The translations under genes and the position numbers were made by a program. A stretch of DNA of 64,000 nt from DASSFG01 sp035550375 (GTDB lineage Bacteria; Planctomycetota; Planctomycetia; Pirellulales; JAICIG01): positions 1-64,000 of the forward strand of contig DASZPH010000007.1 of assembly GCA_035550375.1 (NCBI GenBank), written 5' to 3'. Below are positions 52,835 through 61,862 of the stretch, one piece after another. The notes under the pieces were generated by a model. The model did no database searches. It saw nothing but the letters and a program-made list of their open reading frames with translations, and had not been told where the DNA came from. Within the stretch, counting starts at the first letter, position 1, and every line of letters starts with the position of its first letter.

Positions 52835-53752
52835 TTATTGGCCGTCCGTGAGTACTTTGTGCAAGTGTATGTGGTGCGGGCCGAGATTCCCGCCGTAGTT
52901 GCCGGCCGTGATGCGGACGATGCCCGGCCCACAGGCGGCTCGGATGCCGCGGCGGGTGGCCTCTTCCACGGCCGCCAGATCGAGGCCGTCGATCACGATC
53001 TCGTAGACCGCGTTGACGTTTTCGCCCAGGGCCGATTCGACCCGGCCGCGCAACGTGGGGCAGTAGGCGTCGTTCGTGCTGGCCCGCAGTTGTTTGTAGC
53101 GGCTGCCGACCTTGCTGCCGCTGCGCACGACCCCGCCGGGAAACGGGAGAATCACGCCCGGCACCGCCCGGATCGCGTTGGCGGCCGCTTCCGCCGCGGC
53201 GAGGGTTCGCGACTGACTTTCGCCGAGGATCAAAAAATTGCCGCCCGCGACGCCTTTGGCCGTGCCGAACAAGTCTTCGCAGGTAAACTCGCCGTCCATC
53301 ACGGGCACACGCCAGAACCGCCGCAGATCGAGCTTCTTGCTTTTCTGATAACCGTCTCCAAAGAACCGCAGGTTACCGCCGATCTTGATCGACTTATCCT
53401 TCACGACCGGCAGGCCGTTGTAGCAGGCGGTCGTGGCGCAGGTGAGCACGCACTGCCCGACGCGGTTCACGGCCGCTTTCTGAAGCGCATCCCGGCTAAA
53501 GGCGAACAGGAGCAGACTCACGCCGGGCCGTCCGTCGGGGGTCTCCTCGGCCGGCAGCACGCGTTCGATTCCCGCCTCGGCATCGCAGCCGATGACCGAG
53601 GCCGCGTAGCCGGTGGTCTCTTGGGCGGCGATTTGCGCCCAATGTGGCGTTTCGGCCGTCACGATCAACCGGGCCGCCGTCATCGGGAACGCTTCGGCAA
53701 AGGTATCTTCGATAATCGTCGATTCAATCGTCAGCAAGGAGCTCTCCGGCAA
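52835..53752 (-). CDS. ftr: Formylmethanofuran-tetrahydromethanopterin N-formyltransferase
   Basis: A cytoplasmic C1-transfer enzyme of 305 residues (FhcD/Ftr), which moves a formyl group between methanofuran and tetrahydromethanopterin. Family blocks include IEDTFAEAFPMTAARLIVTA, VLTCATTACYNGL, GNLRFFGDGYQ, VPVMDGEFTCED, ILPFPGGVVRSGSKVGSRYK and GIRAACGPGIVRITAGNYGG near the end. H4MPT-linked C1 genes are known in planctomycetes, methylotrophs and archaea. Other pathway genes (fhcABC, mch, mtdB) are not in this window. Confidence 0.93.
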   Translation of the reverse strand: MPESSLLTIESTIIEDTFAEAFPMTAARLIVTAETPHWAQIAAQETTGYAASVIGCDAEAGIERVLPAEETPDGRPGVSLLLFAFSRDALQKAAVNRVGQCVLTCATTACYNGLPVVKDKSIKIGGNLRFFGDGYQKSKKLDLRRFWRVPVMDGEFTCEDLFGTAKGVAGGNFLILGESQSRTLAAAEAAANAIRAVPGVILPFPGGVVRSGSKVGSRYKQLRASTNDAYCPTLRGRVESALGENVNAVYEIVIDGLDLAAVEEATRRGIRAACGPGIVRITAGNYGGNLGPHHIHLHKVLTDGQ

Positions 53753-53950
53753 AAAGGTCGTGGCGATTTTACGCTAAGGGAGTCGCTCTCCGCCACTGGC
53801 GATGAGTGACTCCCTCTCCCACCGGGAGAGGGCGGGTGGAATGTGGAACATTGAATTATGCTGCCAGCAAAATGACGGCGCCGACGTCTTCTGCGCGAAA
53901 CGCCCTCTTCGAAATCAAGGAAACCCGTGCGCAACGATGTCCGGGCCCGC

Positions 53951-54709
53951 TCACCCTCTCACGGCCGCCTTCGCCCAGCGATAGCTCAGAAGCACGCCCC
54001 CGACGGGTGCTATGTAAAACAGGTCGTAAACGCACAGCCGCGACAGATCGTGCCACCACGCCAGAGGAAGCCAGGACTGCTGGAACCGCCAAAGGCCCGT
54101 CTGGACGAGCGCGACGATACCGACGAGCAGAATCAGCCGCCAGCGAATCGCTGCCGCCCTCAGTGCCGCCTGAATGGTGATCAGGTCGAGTGCCGTCCAT
54201 GTGGCAGCCATACCGAGTAGGCTCAGGGTCTCCTTCGCTCGCAACCAGCGTGCGCCCGGAAACAATTCGAGCCGGTACCTCCAGACCCAGGACGCCAGCG
54301 CGGCACTCGCCACCCAAACGAAGAGCGTCCGTAGGGTGAACTGTCGTAACGAGTTGGCATCACCGCTTGGGGTGTCGTCGCGCTCGATGTGCATTCCGAA
54401 CTCACCCAGCAGAGAGAGTACGACGAAGCTCAGTATCGCGTGCGGCTGCAATTCCCAAGCGCCCCAGGTCCGCTGTAGGTGCCGTCCGGTCAGCTCCAAA
54501 GCGGCGTACCAACAAGGCCAGCGCACGTACCGAGGCGCCGATCCCAGGGCCGCCCAGATGGTAACCAGCCCGGCCTGTCCGTTCACGAAGGCGCCGGTCC
54601 ACCACCACGGTCCGGCCGGCGGCGTCACGGCAAAACCTACGGTCGAGGCGATGCAGAAGATTACCGCCAATGCGAGAACGGTTCGGGCGAAGAGGGTGGA
54701 TGAATACAT
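53951..54709 (-). CDS. Hypothetical polytopic membrane protein
   Basis: 252 residues from the ATG at 54709, with about six hydrophobic segments: FARTVLALAVIFCIASTVGF, WWWTGAFVNGQAGLVTIWAA, LSFVVLSLLGEFGMHIE, LFVWVASAALASWVW, LILLVGIVALVQTGLW and FYIAPVGGVLLSY. The open frame extends upstream to 55894 but that part lies antisense to pyrB and is not coding. No named family. Confidence 0.65.
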   Translation of the reverse strand: MYSSTLFARTVLALAVIFCIASTVGFAVTPPAGPWWWTGAFVNGQAGLVTIWAALGSAPRYVRWPCWYAALELTGRHLQRTWGAWELQPHAILSFVVLSLLGEFGMHIERDDTPSGDANSLRQFTLRTLFVWVASAALASWVWRYRLELFPGARWLRAKETLSLLGMAATWTALDLITIQAALRAAAIRWRLILLVGIVALVQTGLWRFQQSWLPLAWWHDLSRLCVYDLFYIAPVGGVLLSYRWAKAAVRG

Positions 54710-54859
54710 CGGAGAACCGGCGCCGTGGCTCCACGGCGCAGCAGCACCTATTACTATAGGGCTCCTGTCGCACGCCCGCACCGGGAACGAACCACAAACA
54801 ACCCCAGCATTTGCTGGTGCTGGTTGGCAGCGGCGGCGGGCAGTGTTAGGATCATCCGC

Positions 54860-55822
54860 ATGAGCATCGACGTCAGCGAAATCGGCGAAATTCCGGCTAT
54901 TTGGACACGACGCCATTTGCTGGGCCTGGAAGAGCTTTCCGCCGAGGAACTGAACTGCATCCTCGATTCGGCCGCGATGTTCAAAGAGGTCACCAGCGGC
55001 TGTCGCCAGAAGCTGTCGATGCTGGCCGGACGCACCTGCGCCAACCTGTTCTTCGAGGCCTCCACGCGCACCCGAACCAGCTTCGCCCTGGCCGCGCGCC
55101 GGCTGGGCGCCGATACGGTCGATTTCAGCGCCTCCGGCAGCAGCCTGTCGAAAGGTGAAACGGTCATCGACACGGCCAAGAACATCGAGGCGATGGGGGT
55201 CGACGTGGTGGTCGTGCGGCACCGCACGCCCGGCACGCCCCATCTGCTGGCCCAGAACCTCGACTGCTCGGTCATCAACGCGGGCGACGGCCCGCACGAG
55301 CACCCGACGCAGGGACTGCTCGACATCATGACCATCCGCGAGCACCGGCCCGACATCGCCGGCCTGACCGTGGCTTTGGTGGGGGACATTTTCCATAGCC
55401 GCACGGCCCGGTCGAACATCTGGGGATTGAAAAAGCTCGGCGCGCACGTCATCGTCTGCGGACCCTCGACGCTCGTCTCGCCGCGCTGGCGGGAGTTGGG
55501 TGTCGAGGTGTCGTATAGCCTGGACGAAATCCTGCCCCGCTGCGACGTGCTCAATCTGCTGCGCATCCAGTTCGAGCGGCAGTCGACGCGCCCCTTCCCG
55601 TCCGTTCGTGAGTACGCCCATCTTTATGCCATGACGCGGGAGCGGCTTCAGCGAGCCAAGCCGGGCATCCTGATCCTGGCTCCAGGCCCGATCAACCGGG
55701 GCGTCGAGGTGACGCCTGAGGTGGCCGACGGCCCGCACTCGGTCATTCTCGAACAGGTGACCAACGGGCTGGCGATTCGCATGGCCGTGCTCTGGCTGGT
55801 AACCGGCGCTGCCGAGGGGTAA
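54860..55822 (+). CDS. pyrB: Aspartate carbamoyltransferase catalytic subunit
   Basis: Second step of pyrimidine synthesis, joining carbamoyl phosphate and aspartate. 320 residues from the ATG at 54860. The carbamoyl-phosphate motif is FEASTRTRTSF, followed by ASGSSLSKGETVIDTAKNIE, VVVRHRTPGTPHLLA, NAGDGPHEHPTQGLLDIMTI and the late LAPGPINRGVEV. No regulatory PyrI domain is attached. It is directly followed by pyrC, seven bases on, with a GTG start. Confidence 0.95.
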   Translation: MSIDVSEIGEIPAIWTRRHLLGLEELSAEELNCILDSAAMFKEVTSGCRQKLSMLAGRTCANLFFEASTRTRTSFALAARRLGADTVDFSASGSSLSKGETVIDTAKNIEAMGVDVVVVRHRTPGTPHLLAQNLDCSVINAGDGPHEHPTQGLLDIMTIREHRPDIAGLTVALVGDIFHSRTARSNIWGLKKLGAHVIVCGPSTLVSPRWRELGVEVSYSLDEILPRCDVLNLLRIQFERQSTRPFPSVREYAHLYAMTRERLQRAKPGILILAPGPINRGVEVTPEVADGPHSVILEQVTNGLAIRMAVLWLVTGAAEG

Positions 55823-55829
55823 CACGATC

Positions 55830-57119
55830 GTGTCCGGAATCCTGATCAAAAACGGCCGCGTCATCGATCCGAGCCAGCAACTCGATCGCGTCATGAACCT
55901 CCTCCTGCGCGACGGCCGCGTGGCCGCCTACGATGCCAGCGAGAACGGGCAAGACGTGACGATTGACGCCGCGGGAAAGATCGTCGCCCCGGGTCTGATC
56001 GACATGCACGTCCACCTGCGCGAGCCCGGGCGGGAAGAGGACGAGACGATCAAGACGGGCACGGCGGCCGCGGTTGCGGGCGGCTTCACGTCGATCGCCT
56101 GCATTCCCAACACCGAGCCGCCGATCGACACGCAGGCCATGGTGGAGTTTGTTCGCCACCAGGCCGTTCTCGCCAACAACTGCAACGTGTTCGTCGTGGC
56201 CTGCGTCAGCAAGAACCGCGAAGGAAAAGAGCTGGCCGAGATCGGCCAACTCGTCGAAGCAGGGGCCGTGGCCTTCAGCGACGACGGGGCGCCGGTCTAC
56301 GACGCGGAGTTGCTCCGCCGGGCCTACGAATACTGCCTGATGTTCGACAAGCCGATTCTGAACCATGCCGAGGTGCTCGAGCTGACGCGAGGCGGAGTGA
56401 TGCACGAAGGTCTCGTCTCGCTCTCGCTGGGTCTGCCCGGCATGCCGGCCGCCGCCGAAGAAGTGATGACCGGCCGCGACATCGTGCTGGCCGAGGCGAC
56501 GGGCGGACGGATTCACATCATGCACATCTCGACGGCGGGGAGCGTCGAGCTGGTGCGGCGGGCCAAGCGACGCGGCGTGCGTGTGACAACGGAGGTTTGC
56601 CCACACCATTTCACCCTCACCGACGAAGCCCTTCGATCCTTTGATTCCAACTGCAAGATGAGCCCGCCCCTGCGGGCCGGAGCCGACGTGGAGGCCTGCG
56701 TCGCCGGGCTGGTCGACGGAACGATCGACGTCATCTGCACCGACCATGCACCGCACGCCGCCGAAAAGAAGATGCAGGAGCTCGACCGGGCTCCCTTCGG
56801 CATCGTCGGCCTGGAGACCGCCTTAGGTTTGGTATCGACGCACCTTGTCGCGCCCGGTCATCTCACCTGGCCGCAGGCAATCGAGAAAATGACGATCAAT
56901 CCGGCCCGCGTGCTTCGTCTCAACAAGGGGACGTTGGCCATCGGCGCCGACGCCGATGTGACGGTAATCGATCCCGATCACGAATGGATCGTCGATCCGA
57001 GCCGCTTCCGCTCGAAGAGCCACAACACGCCCTATACTGGCCGCAAGCTCCGCGGCCGGGCCGACACCGTGATTGTCGGCGGCAAAGTGAAGTACAGACG
57101 CAGCGGTGAATCGGGCTAG
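55830..57119 (+). CDS. pyrC: Dihydroorotase
   Basis: Third step of pyrimidine synthesis, 429 residues, type I dihydroorotase. Start GTG at 55830, seven bases after the pyrB stop. Zinc ligands and motifs: APGLIDMHVHLREPGREEDE, with the HxH metal pair; KPILNHAEV; GGRIHIMHISTAGS; TTEVCPHHFTLT; and VICTDHAPHA with the catalytic Asp. The C-terminal part (TVIDPDHEWIVDPSRFRSKS, NTPYTGRKLRGRADTVIVGG) is the usual amidohydrolase tail. The pair is a pyrBC operon, possibly with an inactive-dihydroorotase-like assembly as in type I complexes. Confidence 0.95.
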   Translation: MSGILIKNGRVIDPSQQLDRVMNLLLRDGRVAAYDASENGQDVTIDAAGKIVAPGLIDMHVHLREPGREEDETIKTGTAAAVAGGFTSIACIPNTEPPIDTQAMVEFVRHQAVLANNCNVFVVACVSKNREGKELAEIGQLVEAGAVAFSDDGAPVYDAELLRRAYEYCLMFDKPILNHAEVLELTRGGVMHEGLVSLSLGLPGMPAAAEEVMTGRDIVLAEATGGRIHIMHISTAGSVELVRRAKRRGVRVTTEVCPHHFTLTDEALRSFDSNCKMSPPLRAGADVEACVAGLVDGTIDVICTDHAPHAAEKKMQELDRAPFGIVGLETALGLVSTHLVAPGHLTWPQAIEKMTINPARVLRLNKGTLAIGADADVTVIDPDHEWIVDPSRFRSKSHNTPYTGRKLRGRADTVIVGGKVKYRRSGESG

Positions 57120-57127
57120 CGGCCATC

Positions 57128-57220
57128 GTAGCAGGCACGCTCCGTCGTGCCGTCGCAGCGCATCGATGGACCGCCCACTCGCCCAAAGTTTAACGGCACA
57201 CAGGGGTGTGCCTACTACTA
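57128..57220. repeat. Dispersed palindromic element, family 2, copy C
   Basis: GTAGCAGGCACGCTCCGTCG (57128-57147) starts the element, and GGCACAC...GTGTGCCTACTAC ends it. Read on the minus strand it matches copy A at 5144-5241 block by block, including AACTTTGGGCGAGTGG. It lies between the convergent pyrC and alpha/beta-hydrolase genes, 9 and 20 bases from their stops. Confidence 0.82.
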
Positions 57221-57240
57221 TGTGAGTGCTAGGGCTAAGA

Positions 57241-58434
57241 CTATTCTTCCAGCACCTCATGCCGCGTGCTCGCCTGGGCACCGCGCTCGTCGGTGACGCT
57301 CAGGTAATAGACCAGCGGCCTGGCCGTGGGAAGCTCCACGGAGACCGCGTCCCGGGTGTGAACGGCGCTGACGCTCTGCCAGCCGCGCTTGTTCCAGGGG
57401 CCGCTCGCGACCGCGAAATGAGCCTCGGCCCGCATGATGGGGACGCTGGATGTGAATCGCGCCACGGCACGGTTCCCCTGGTGTTCGGCGGGCTCGACGG
57501 AGGGCAGCGGACGACCGTTCTTGAGGATGCCGTCGACGTAGATGCCGATCTCGGGGGGCGCCCAGCCGTCGGGATGGCTGTGGGGCATACGCACCTTGAG
57601 GCATAGGTCGACGCGGCCGGGAACGAGGGCGTACGACTTCTGCCAGCTATCCAGCGGATAAGAGTAGTCGTTCGTGCCGTTGATGAAGAGGATGGGGCAG
57701 CGCACGCCCGGCAGGTAGTTCGACGGATCGAAATGGTCGACCCACCGCTTGCGCTGGTCGGCGGGCATGCGGTCGAACGTCGGCTTCCAGACGCTGTCTT
57801 CCGCCACATATCCACAGCCGTAGACCGGCACGGCCACTTTCAAGCGGTCGTCGAGCCCGGCCACGATGCAGGTGAGGTACCCGCCCCAGCTTATGCCGGT
57901 GATGCCTACCCGGTCGGCGTCGACCTCCTCGCGCGAGGCGAGCAGCGATCCGCCGCGGATCACGGCTGCCACAGCATGGTAGGTCCACATCTGGTCGATT
58001 TCATCGTCGGTGAAGCTGCGAAACTTGGTGCGGTCGTCCTGTTCGGGTCCTCCGTCGGCCAGACGCTCGCCGTCGGGCCCGTGCCCGGCCAGGTCCATCG
58101 CCAGGGCCGCGTAGCCGCGGTCGGCCCAAAGTCGGACCCATTCTGAAAATGCCTTTCCGCCGCCGCCATGCACGAGCAGCATCGCGGGAAACGGCCCGTC
58201 GCCCTCTTTCGGCCGGGCGTAATAGGCGAAGACGCGTGTCGGGTGTTCCTCGAGCGGCTCGCTCGCGTAGAAGACCTCCTGCACGCCGTCTTTTGTCTCG
58301 CCCCACGTTGCCTCGGGCGTCTGTTTGAGCTCGTCGAGGTTCCAAGGTCCCGACTTGTCGGCTGCGCCGGCCGGGGCAAGACCGACAAGCAGCAAACCGG
58401 CGAGCCAGCCAGCGCGTTTCATCCAGCGGAGCAT
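57241..58434 (-). CDS. Secreted alpha/beta hydrolase (acetyl-xylan-esterase-like)
   Basis: 397 residues with a signal peptide (KRAGWLAGLLLVGLAPAGAA). The start has AAAGGAG seven bases upstream. The alpha/beta-hydrolase core has an oxyanion HGGGGKAFSEW, the nucleophile elbow GITGISWGGY (Ser), ILFINGTNDYSYPLDSW (Asp) and MPHSHPDGW (His). A beta-sandwich-like C-terminal part (RFTSSVPIMRAEAHFAVASG) follows. It is probably a periplasmic esterase acting on carbohydrate esters or similar. The open frame continues upstream to 58989 but without coding character. Confidence 0.87.
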   Translation of the reverse strand: MLRWMKRAGWLAGLLLVGLAPAGAADKSGPWNLDELKQTPEATWGETKDGVQEVFYASEPLEEHPTRVFAYYARPKEGDGPFPAMLLVHGGGGKAFSEWVRLWADRGYAALAMDLAGHGPDGERLADGGPEQDDRTKFRSFTDDEIDQMWTYHAVAAVIRGGSLLASREEVDADRVGITGISWGGYLTCIVAGLDDRLKVAVPVYGCGYVAEDSVWKPTFDRMPADQRKRWVDHFDPSNYLPGVRCPILFINGTNDYSYPLDSWQKSYALVPGRVDLCLKVRMPHSHPDGWAPPEIGIYVDGILKNGRPLPSVEPAEHQGNRAVARFTSSVPIMRAEAHFAVASGPWNKRGWQSVSAVHTRDAVSVELPTARPLVYYLSVTDERGAQASTRHEVLEE

Positions 58435-58902
58435 GACGTGACTCCTTTCTCGTCCAGGGACGTTATTCAGCCGGCGGTCTGAGCCAACGGCGACCCCGGG
58501 GAGGGCGCCGAATGCCGGCCCGGAAGTACGATTCGACCGAGTTGGCGGCTCCAAGCCCACGGTCGCCGTTGGCTCCCTGTTAAACCAACCCGGCGTAAAA
58601 CGCGAACTCCTGAACCGGACAACGCTAGCCCAGCCAAGTTCCTGGCGGATTAATTTAAACGATCTTCCGGCGGCGAGGTAGTTTGAATTGCAATGCGCCA
58701 AGAGCCCATCCAAGAACCGGCGGGCTGCTGAGACGCCCGCTCGACAACGCCGTCCTCGGCGGCCGCCGGTCCGATCGCCCCACCGGGACCGGGCGGCGAA
58801 GTCTCCGCACGACGGTTTCCACATGCAAACCCGATCGCGGCCGACTACTATAGCCGCACAGGAGGCAAGACCGTTACCGGGACGGGGATTATTTTCCAAT
58901 CG
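58435..58902. other. Divergent intergenic region with palindromic repeat
   Basis: 468 bases between the divergent esterase and DUF4214-SGNH genes. It contains the second copy of palindromic family 1 (58481-58584). The remaining 300 bases show no gene, and I cannot define promoters by eye. Confidence 0.55.
58481..58584. repeat. Dispersed palindromic element, family 1, partial copy
   Basis: GAGCCAACGGCGACC (58481-58495) and GGTCGCCGTTGGCTC (58561-58575) are perfect 15-bp inverted arms, followed on the right by CCTGTTAAA. The left outer part (TTTAACAGGG) is missing. The interior shares GGCGCCGAATGC.GGCCCG and ..CGGCTCCAA with 1081-1193. Positions may be off by one base. Confidence 0.78.
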
Positions 58903-60279
58903 ATGGACGACCTGCTCAGAAGGTTTTTTCGCCAGCGGTACATCGTGTCCGCATCGAGTCGGGGCTGGGAGTGGTTGGAAGGGCGACACCCCTTGTCGGG
59001 CCTTCCTCTTGCCGCCGATCCCGCGACGGCGAACGCGGCGTTTGTGGGTGCTGTGTACCAGGACGTGCTCGGACGCCAGCCGGACGCGGCGGGCCTCACC
59101 TGGGGAACGGCGCAGGTCGATTCAGGTCAGCCGCGATTCCAGTTCATCGAGCAGGTGGCCGACAGCCAAGAGGCGGACGCCGATTTTATCGACGCGGTGT
59201 ATCGGGTCTATCTCGGCCGCAACGCTGACGAAACGGGTCTGAAATACTGGGTGCACGAGATGGCGGCCGGGGTGAGCAATCAGGAAATCGAAGCCCTCAT
59301 CCTGGCCAGCCAGGAGTTCTATTCTCGTGCGGGAGGCAGCCATCTGGATTGGATCCAGGCGGCCTATCGGTCCGTTCTTGGACGCGGTGCCGAAGCGCAA
59401 GCGGTCACTTGGGCGGAGTCTCAGTTGCAGTCCGCCGGGGGCTTCGATCGTATTGCGTTGACGCTGGCGATGAGCACGGAACGGTCCAACCACGTCGTTG
59501 AACAGGACGTGTCGGAGTATCAGATTCAGATCGACCCAAGCATCTCGGCGGCGCTGGCGTCGGAACTCGCCAGGGGCGAGATTAGCGAACAACAGTTGAG
59601 CGTTGCTTTGCTGGCCACCTCGGAATATTTCGACGTGCGCACCGGCGTGCCGGTCAGCACGGTGCCGGTCCCCAACGTGTTGCCACTGGCCCAAAAGACG
59701 ATTGCCGACATCGCGGCCAAGGCGGCAACGGGAACCGCCAATGTCGTCTTCGTGGGCGACTCCATCACCCAGTTGTGGTCCACGGAAGGAATCTCGGACT
59801 GGAATCAATACTTCGCCCCCCTGCACAGCCTCAACGCGGGCGTCGCGGGCGACACCACGCAAAACGTTCTTTGGCGTCTCGACCACGGCAATTTGACCGG
59901 TATTTCGCCCAAGTTGGCCGTGCTAATGATCGGCGTGAACGATCTGACCAACAGCAACGGTGCCAGTGACATTGCGGCCGGTATCACCGCGGTCGTTGAG
60001 AAGCTTCAGAGCGAGTTTCCGGGCGTGAACGTGCTGTTGCTGGGGCTTCTTCCCGCCGGCCAACCAGCCGATCAACGGGAAATCGCCGGCGTGAACGAAC
60101 GAATCAAGCCGTTGGCCGACGGGGAGCACGTCTGGTTTGTTGACGCTGGCTCGCGGTTCCTCAATTCGGACGGAAGCCTGAACACCGGTTTGTACCAGAG
60201 CGACAACATCCATCCGAACGCACAGGGCTACGCCGTCCTGGCGAAGGCGATCGCGCCCTGGGTACAAGCGCTTTCCTAA
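58903..60279 (+). CDS. DUF4214 repeats fused to an SGNH/GDSL hydrolase
   Basis: 458 residues. Residues 42-200 contain about three DUF4214-type repeats (NAAFVGAVYQDVLGRQPDAA, DFIDAVYRVYLGRNADETGL, DWIQAAYRSVLGRGAEAQAV), often found in surface proteins. Residues 265-455 are a lipase/esterase of the SGNH type: GDSIT with nucleophile S287, glycine/oxyanion region AGVAGDTTQN, GVNDL (Asn346) and DNIHPN with D434 and H437. No classic signal peptide is visible at the N terminus, though a short basic leader precedes WEWLEGRHPLSG. Confidence 0.85.
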   Translation: MDDLLRRFFRQRYIVSASSRGWEWLEGRHPLSGLPLAADPATANAAFVGAVYQDVLGRQPDAAGLTWGTAQVDSGQPRFQFIEQVADSQEADADFIDAVYRVYLGRNADETGLKYWVHEMAAGVSNQEIEALILASQEFYSRAGGSHLDWIQAAYRSVLGRGAEAQAVTWAESQLQSAGGFDRIALTLAMSTERSNHVVEQDVSEYQIQIDPSISAALASELARGEISEQQLSVALLATSEYFDVRTGVPVSTVPVPNVLPLAQKTIADIAAKAATGTANVVFVGDSITQLWSTEGISDWNQYFAPLHSLNAGVAGDTTQNVLWRLDHGNLTGISPKLAVLMIGVNDLTNSNGASDIAAGITAVVEKLQSEFPGVNVLLLGLLPAGQPADQREIAGVNERIKPLADGEHVWFVDAGSRFLNSDGSLNTGLYQSDNIHPNAQGYAVLAKAIAPWVQALS

Positions 60280-60383
60280 CTCGTGCTGGTGTGTCGCAGA
60301 GCCAGGTAAGTGAGACGGGCGCAAATCTTGTGGCGCAAAAGCGAGCCAGAAACCCGCGCCAGGTTCTCAAAGGCTTTTGAAGG

Positions 60384-60470
60384 CGGATGGGGAGGGATTC
60401 GAACCCCCGTTGGACTCACGCCCAAAGCAGTTTTCAAGACTGCCGCCTTCGACCGCTCGGCCACCCATCC
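60384..60470 (-). tRNA. tRNA-Ser (anticodon UGA)
   Basis: An 87-nt class II tRNA. The acceptor stem GGATGGG pairs with CCCATCC, with discriminator G. The anticodon loop has CTTGAAA, giving UGA (plus-strand 60434-60436, TCA). A long variable arm is as expected for serine, and the T arm contains GGTTCGAATCC. CCA is not encoded. It reads codons UCA and probably UCG. Confidence 0.95.
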
Positions 60471-60763
60471 GACGTAACCATTCGGCGCAACTCTAGCAAC
60501 CGCCGGCCGCCGGTGTCAAATCGACGCGACAAGAGCAGGAACGGTTCGCCCTCGATGCCCGCCGGGGCGGGATGGCCAACCTCGTCGCCAGCGTCGCCCG
60601 GTGAAACCGAAGCCCGGACGGCGTCGCAAAAGTAAATTCGCCGTCAGAAGGACGCGACGTCCCGCCACCACGGCAGCGCATTGACGCCAATCTTGTTCAG
60701 CTTGTTGCGGCCCCGTCGTGGGGGTACACTCCCTCTCGAGGGGGCACTCAAGCAGGAGCCGAA

Positions 60764-61621
60764 ATGTTTGAGAACCATTCTGCATTCGCTCGATGCTCGG
60801 CGGCTGTACGTAGGGTGATCGGTCTGTGCTCGTTGCCCCTTATCATCGTGGGGCTCGTCTGGGCCTCGCCTGCGCGACATGCCACTGCACAGCCGCCCGT
60901 GAGCCGTTCGTCGGCCGAGGATGATGAGGAGCGGGCGCATCGGCTGACCGAGATGCGCGAACGTATCAAGGCATTCAAAGCGTTCGTCGGCGAAAGTCAG
61001 CGGAACGAACTGGCGCTCGTCACAGACCCGATCTTTCGGTTCAGCGATCCGGCTCGGACATTTTCCGACGGTACGATCTGGGCCTGGGGTGAAAAAGGCC
61101 GGCCGGCCGCGCTGATTACGATCGAGCGATATGAAACCTTTTGGTCCTACGAACTGGTGTCGCTCACCACCGGCCAGCTTCAAGTGACTCGACCCGATGG
61201 CGTGCGCTGGAGTCCAAGTCAGCCCGGCGTCGACCTGAAGCCGATGCCCGATGCTCCGACGCCGGCCGAACGCGAATCCGCTCGACTTCGGCAGATGCGC
61301 GACATCGCGAGGCGATTCGCGCTCTCGGAGACTTTCCGCGAAGAGACTTACGAATTACGGCTGTTGCCGAACCCCGCGCATCGTTATTCAGACGACGACG
61401 ACGGCTTGGTCGACGGGGCCTTATTCGTGTACGCTTACGGCACGAACCCCGAGACCGTGTTGGTTGTCGAAGCGCGTGGCGCGCCCTCGGGCGCCGCCAG
61501 TTGGCAGTATGGCTTTGTTCGACTCACGGCGGCGGCCGTGTCGGCAAAAATCGGCGATACGCTGGCTTGGTCGGTTGAGCCGTGGGTGCGGCCCACGTAT
61601 ACGAATTTCCAACTTCCCTGA
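60764..61621 (+). CDS. Secreted protein of unknown function, paralogue of the 23.6 kb gene
   Basis: 285 residues with a signal peptide (IGLCSLPLIIVGLVWASPAR). AGGAG lies five bases before the ATG. The architecture parallels the gene at 23611-24540: LVTDPIFRFSDPARTFSDGT then IWAWGEKGRP, and a second half LRLLPNPAHRYSDDDDGLVD, GALFVYAYGTNPETVLVVEA, QYGFVRLTAAAVS. The RLRQMRDIARRFALS segment matches RLLQLRALAREFSAH of the other protein. Function unknown. Confidence 0.82.
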   Translation: MFENHSAFARCSAAVRRVIGLCSLPLIIVGLVWASPARHATAQPPVSRSSAEDDEERAHRLTEMRERIKAFKAFVGESQRNELALVTDPIFRFSDPARTFSDGTIWAWGEKGRPAALITIERYETFWSYELVSLTTGQLQVTRPDGVRWSPSQPGVDLKPMPDAPTPAERESARLRQMRDIARRFALSETFREETYELRLLPNPAHRYSDDDDGLVDGALFVYAYGTNPETVLVVEARGAPSGAASWQYGFVRLTAAAVSAKIGDTLAWSVEPWVRPTYTNFQLP

Positions 61622-61862
61622 AGCGGTGACGTCGGCGTCCTACGGTGCCTCGAATCGTCGGCGAGCTATGGTGCCGTTGCCGCCTGCCGATTCCGTGGTG
61701 CCTCGCCCCCGTCAACGGCGTTCTTTCCGCCTTCGTTCACCGGGTCGTCTGGCGGGTTCGCCCCAACGACGCCTGAATCGCCAGCGCGCTCTGCGGCTCA
61801 GTTGATGCCGGAGGACGCGAACGCTAATTTGGTGTTTTAGTCGCGTGTCTTGGCGTGCCTCG

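Noticed and set aside
54710..55894. Upstream extension of the membrane-protein frame at 53951
   Set aside because: This part is antisense to pyrB and has no coding character; the hydrophobic protein begins at 54709.
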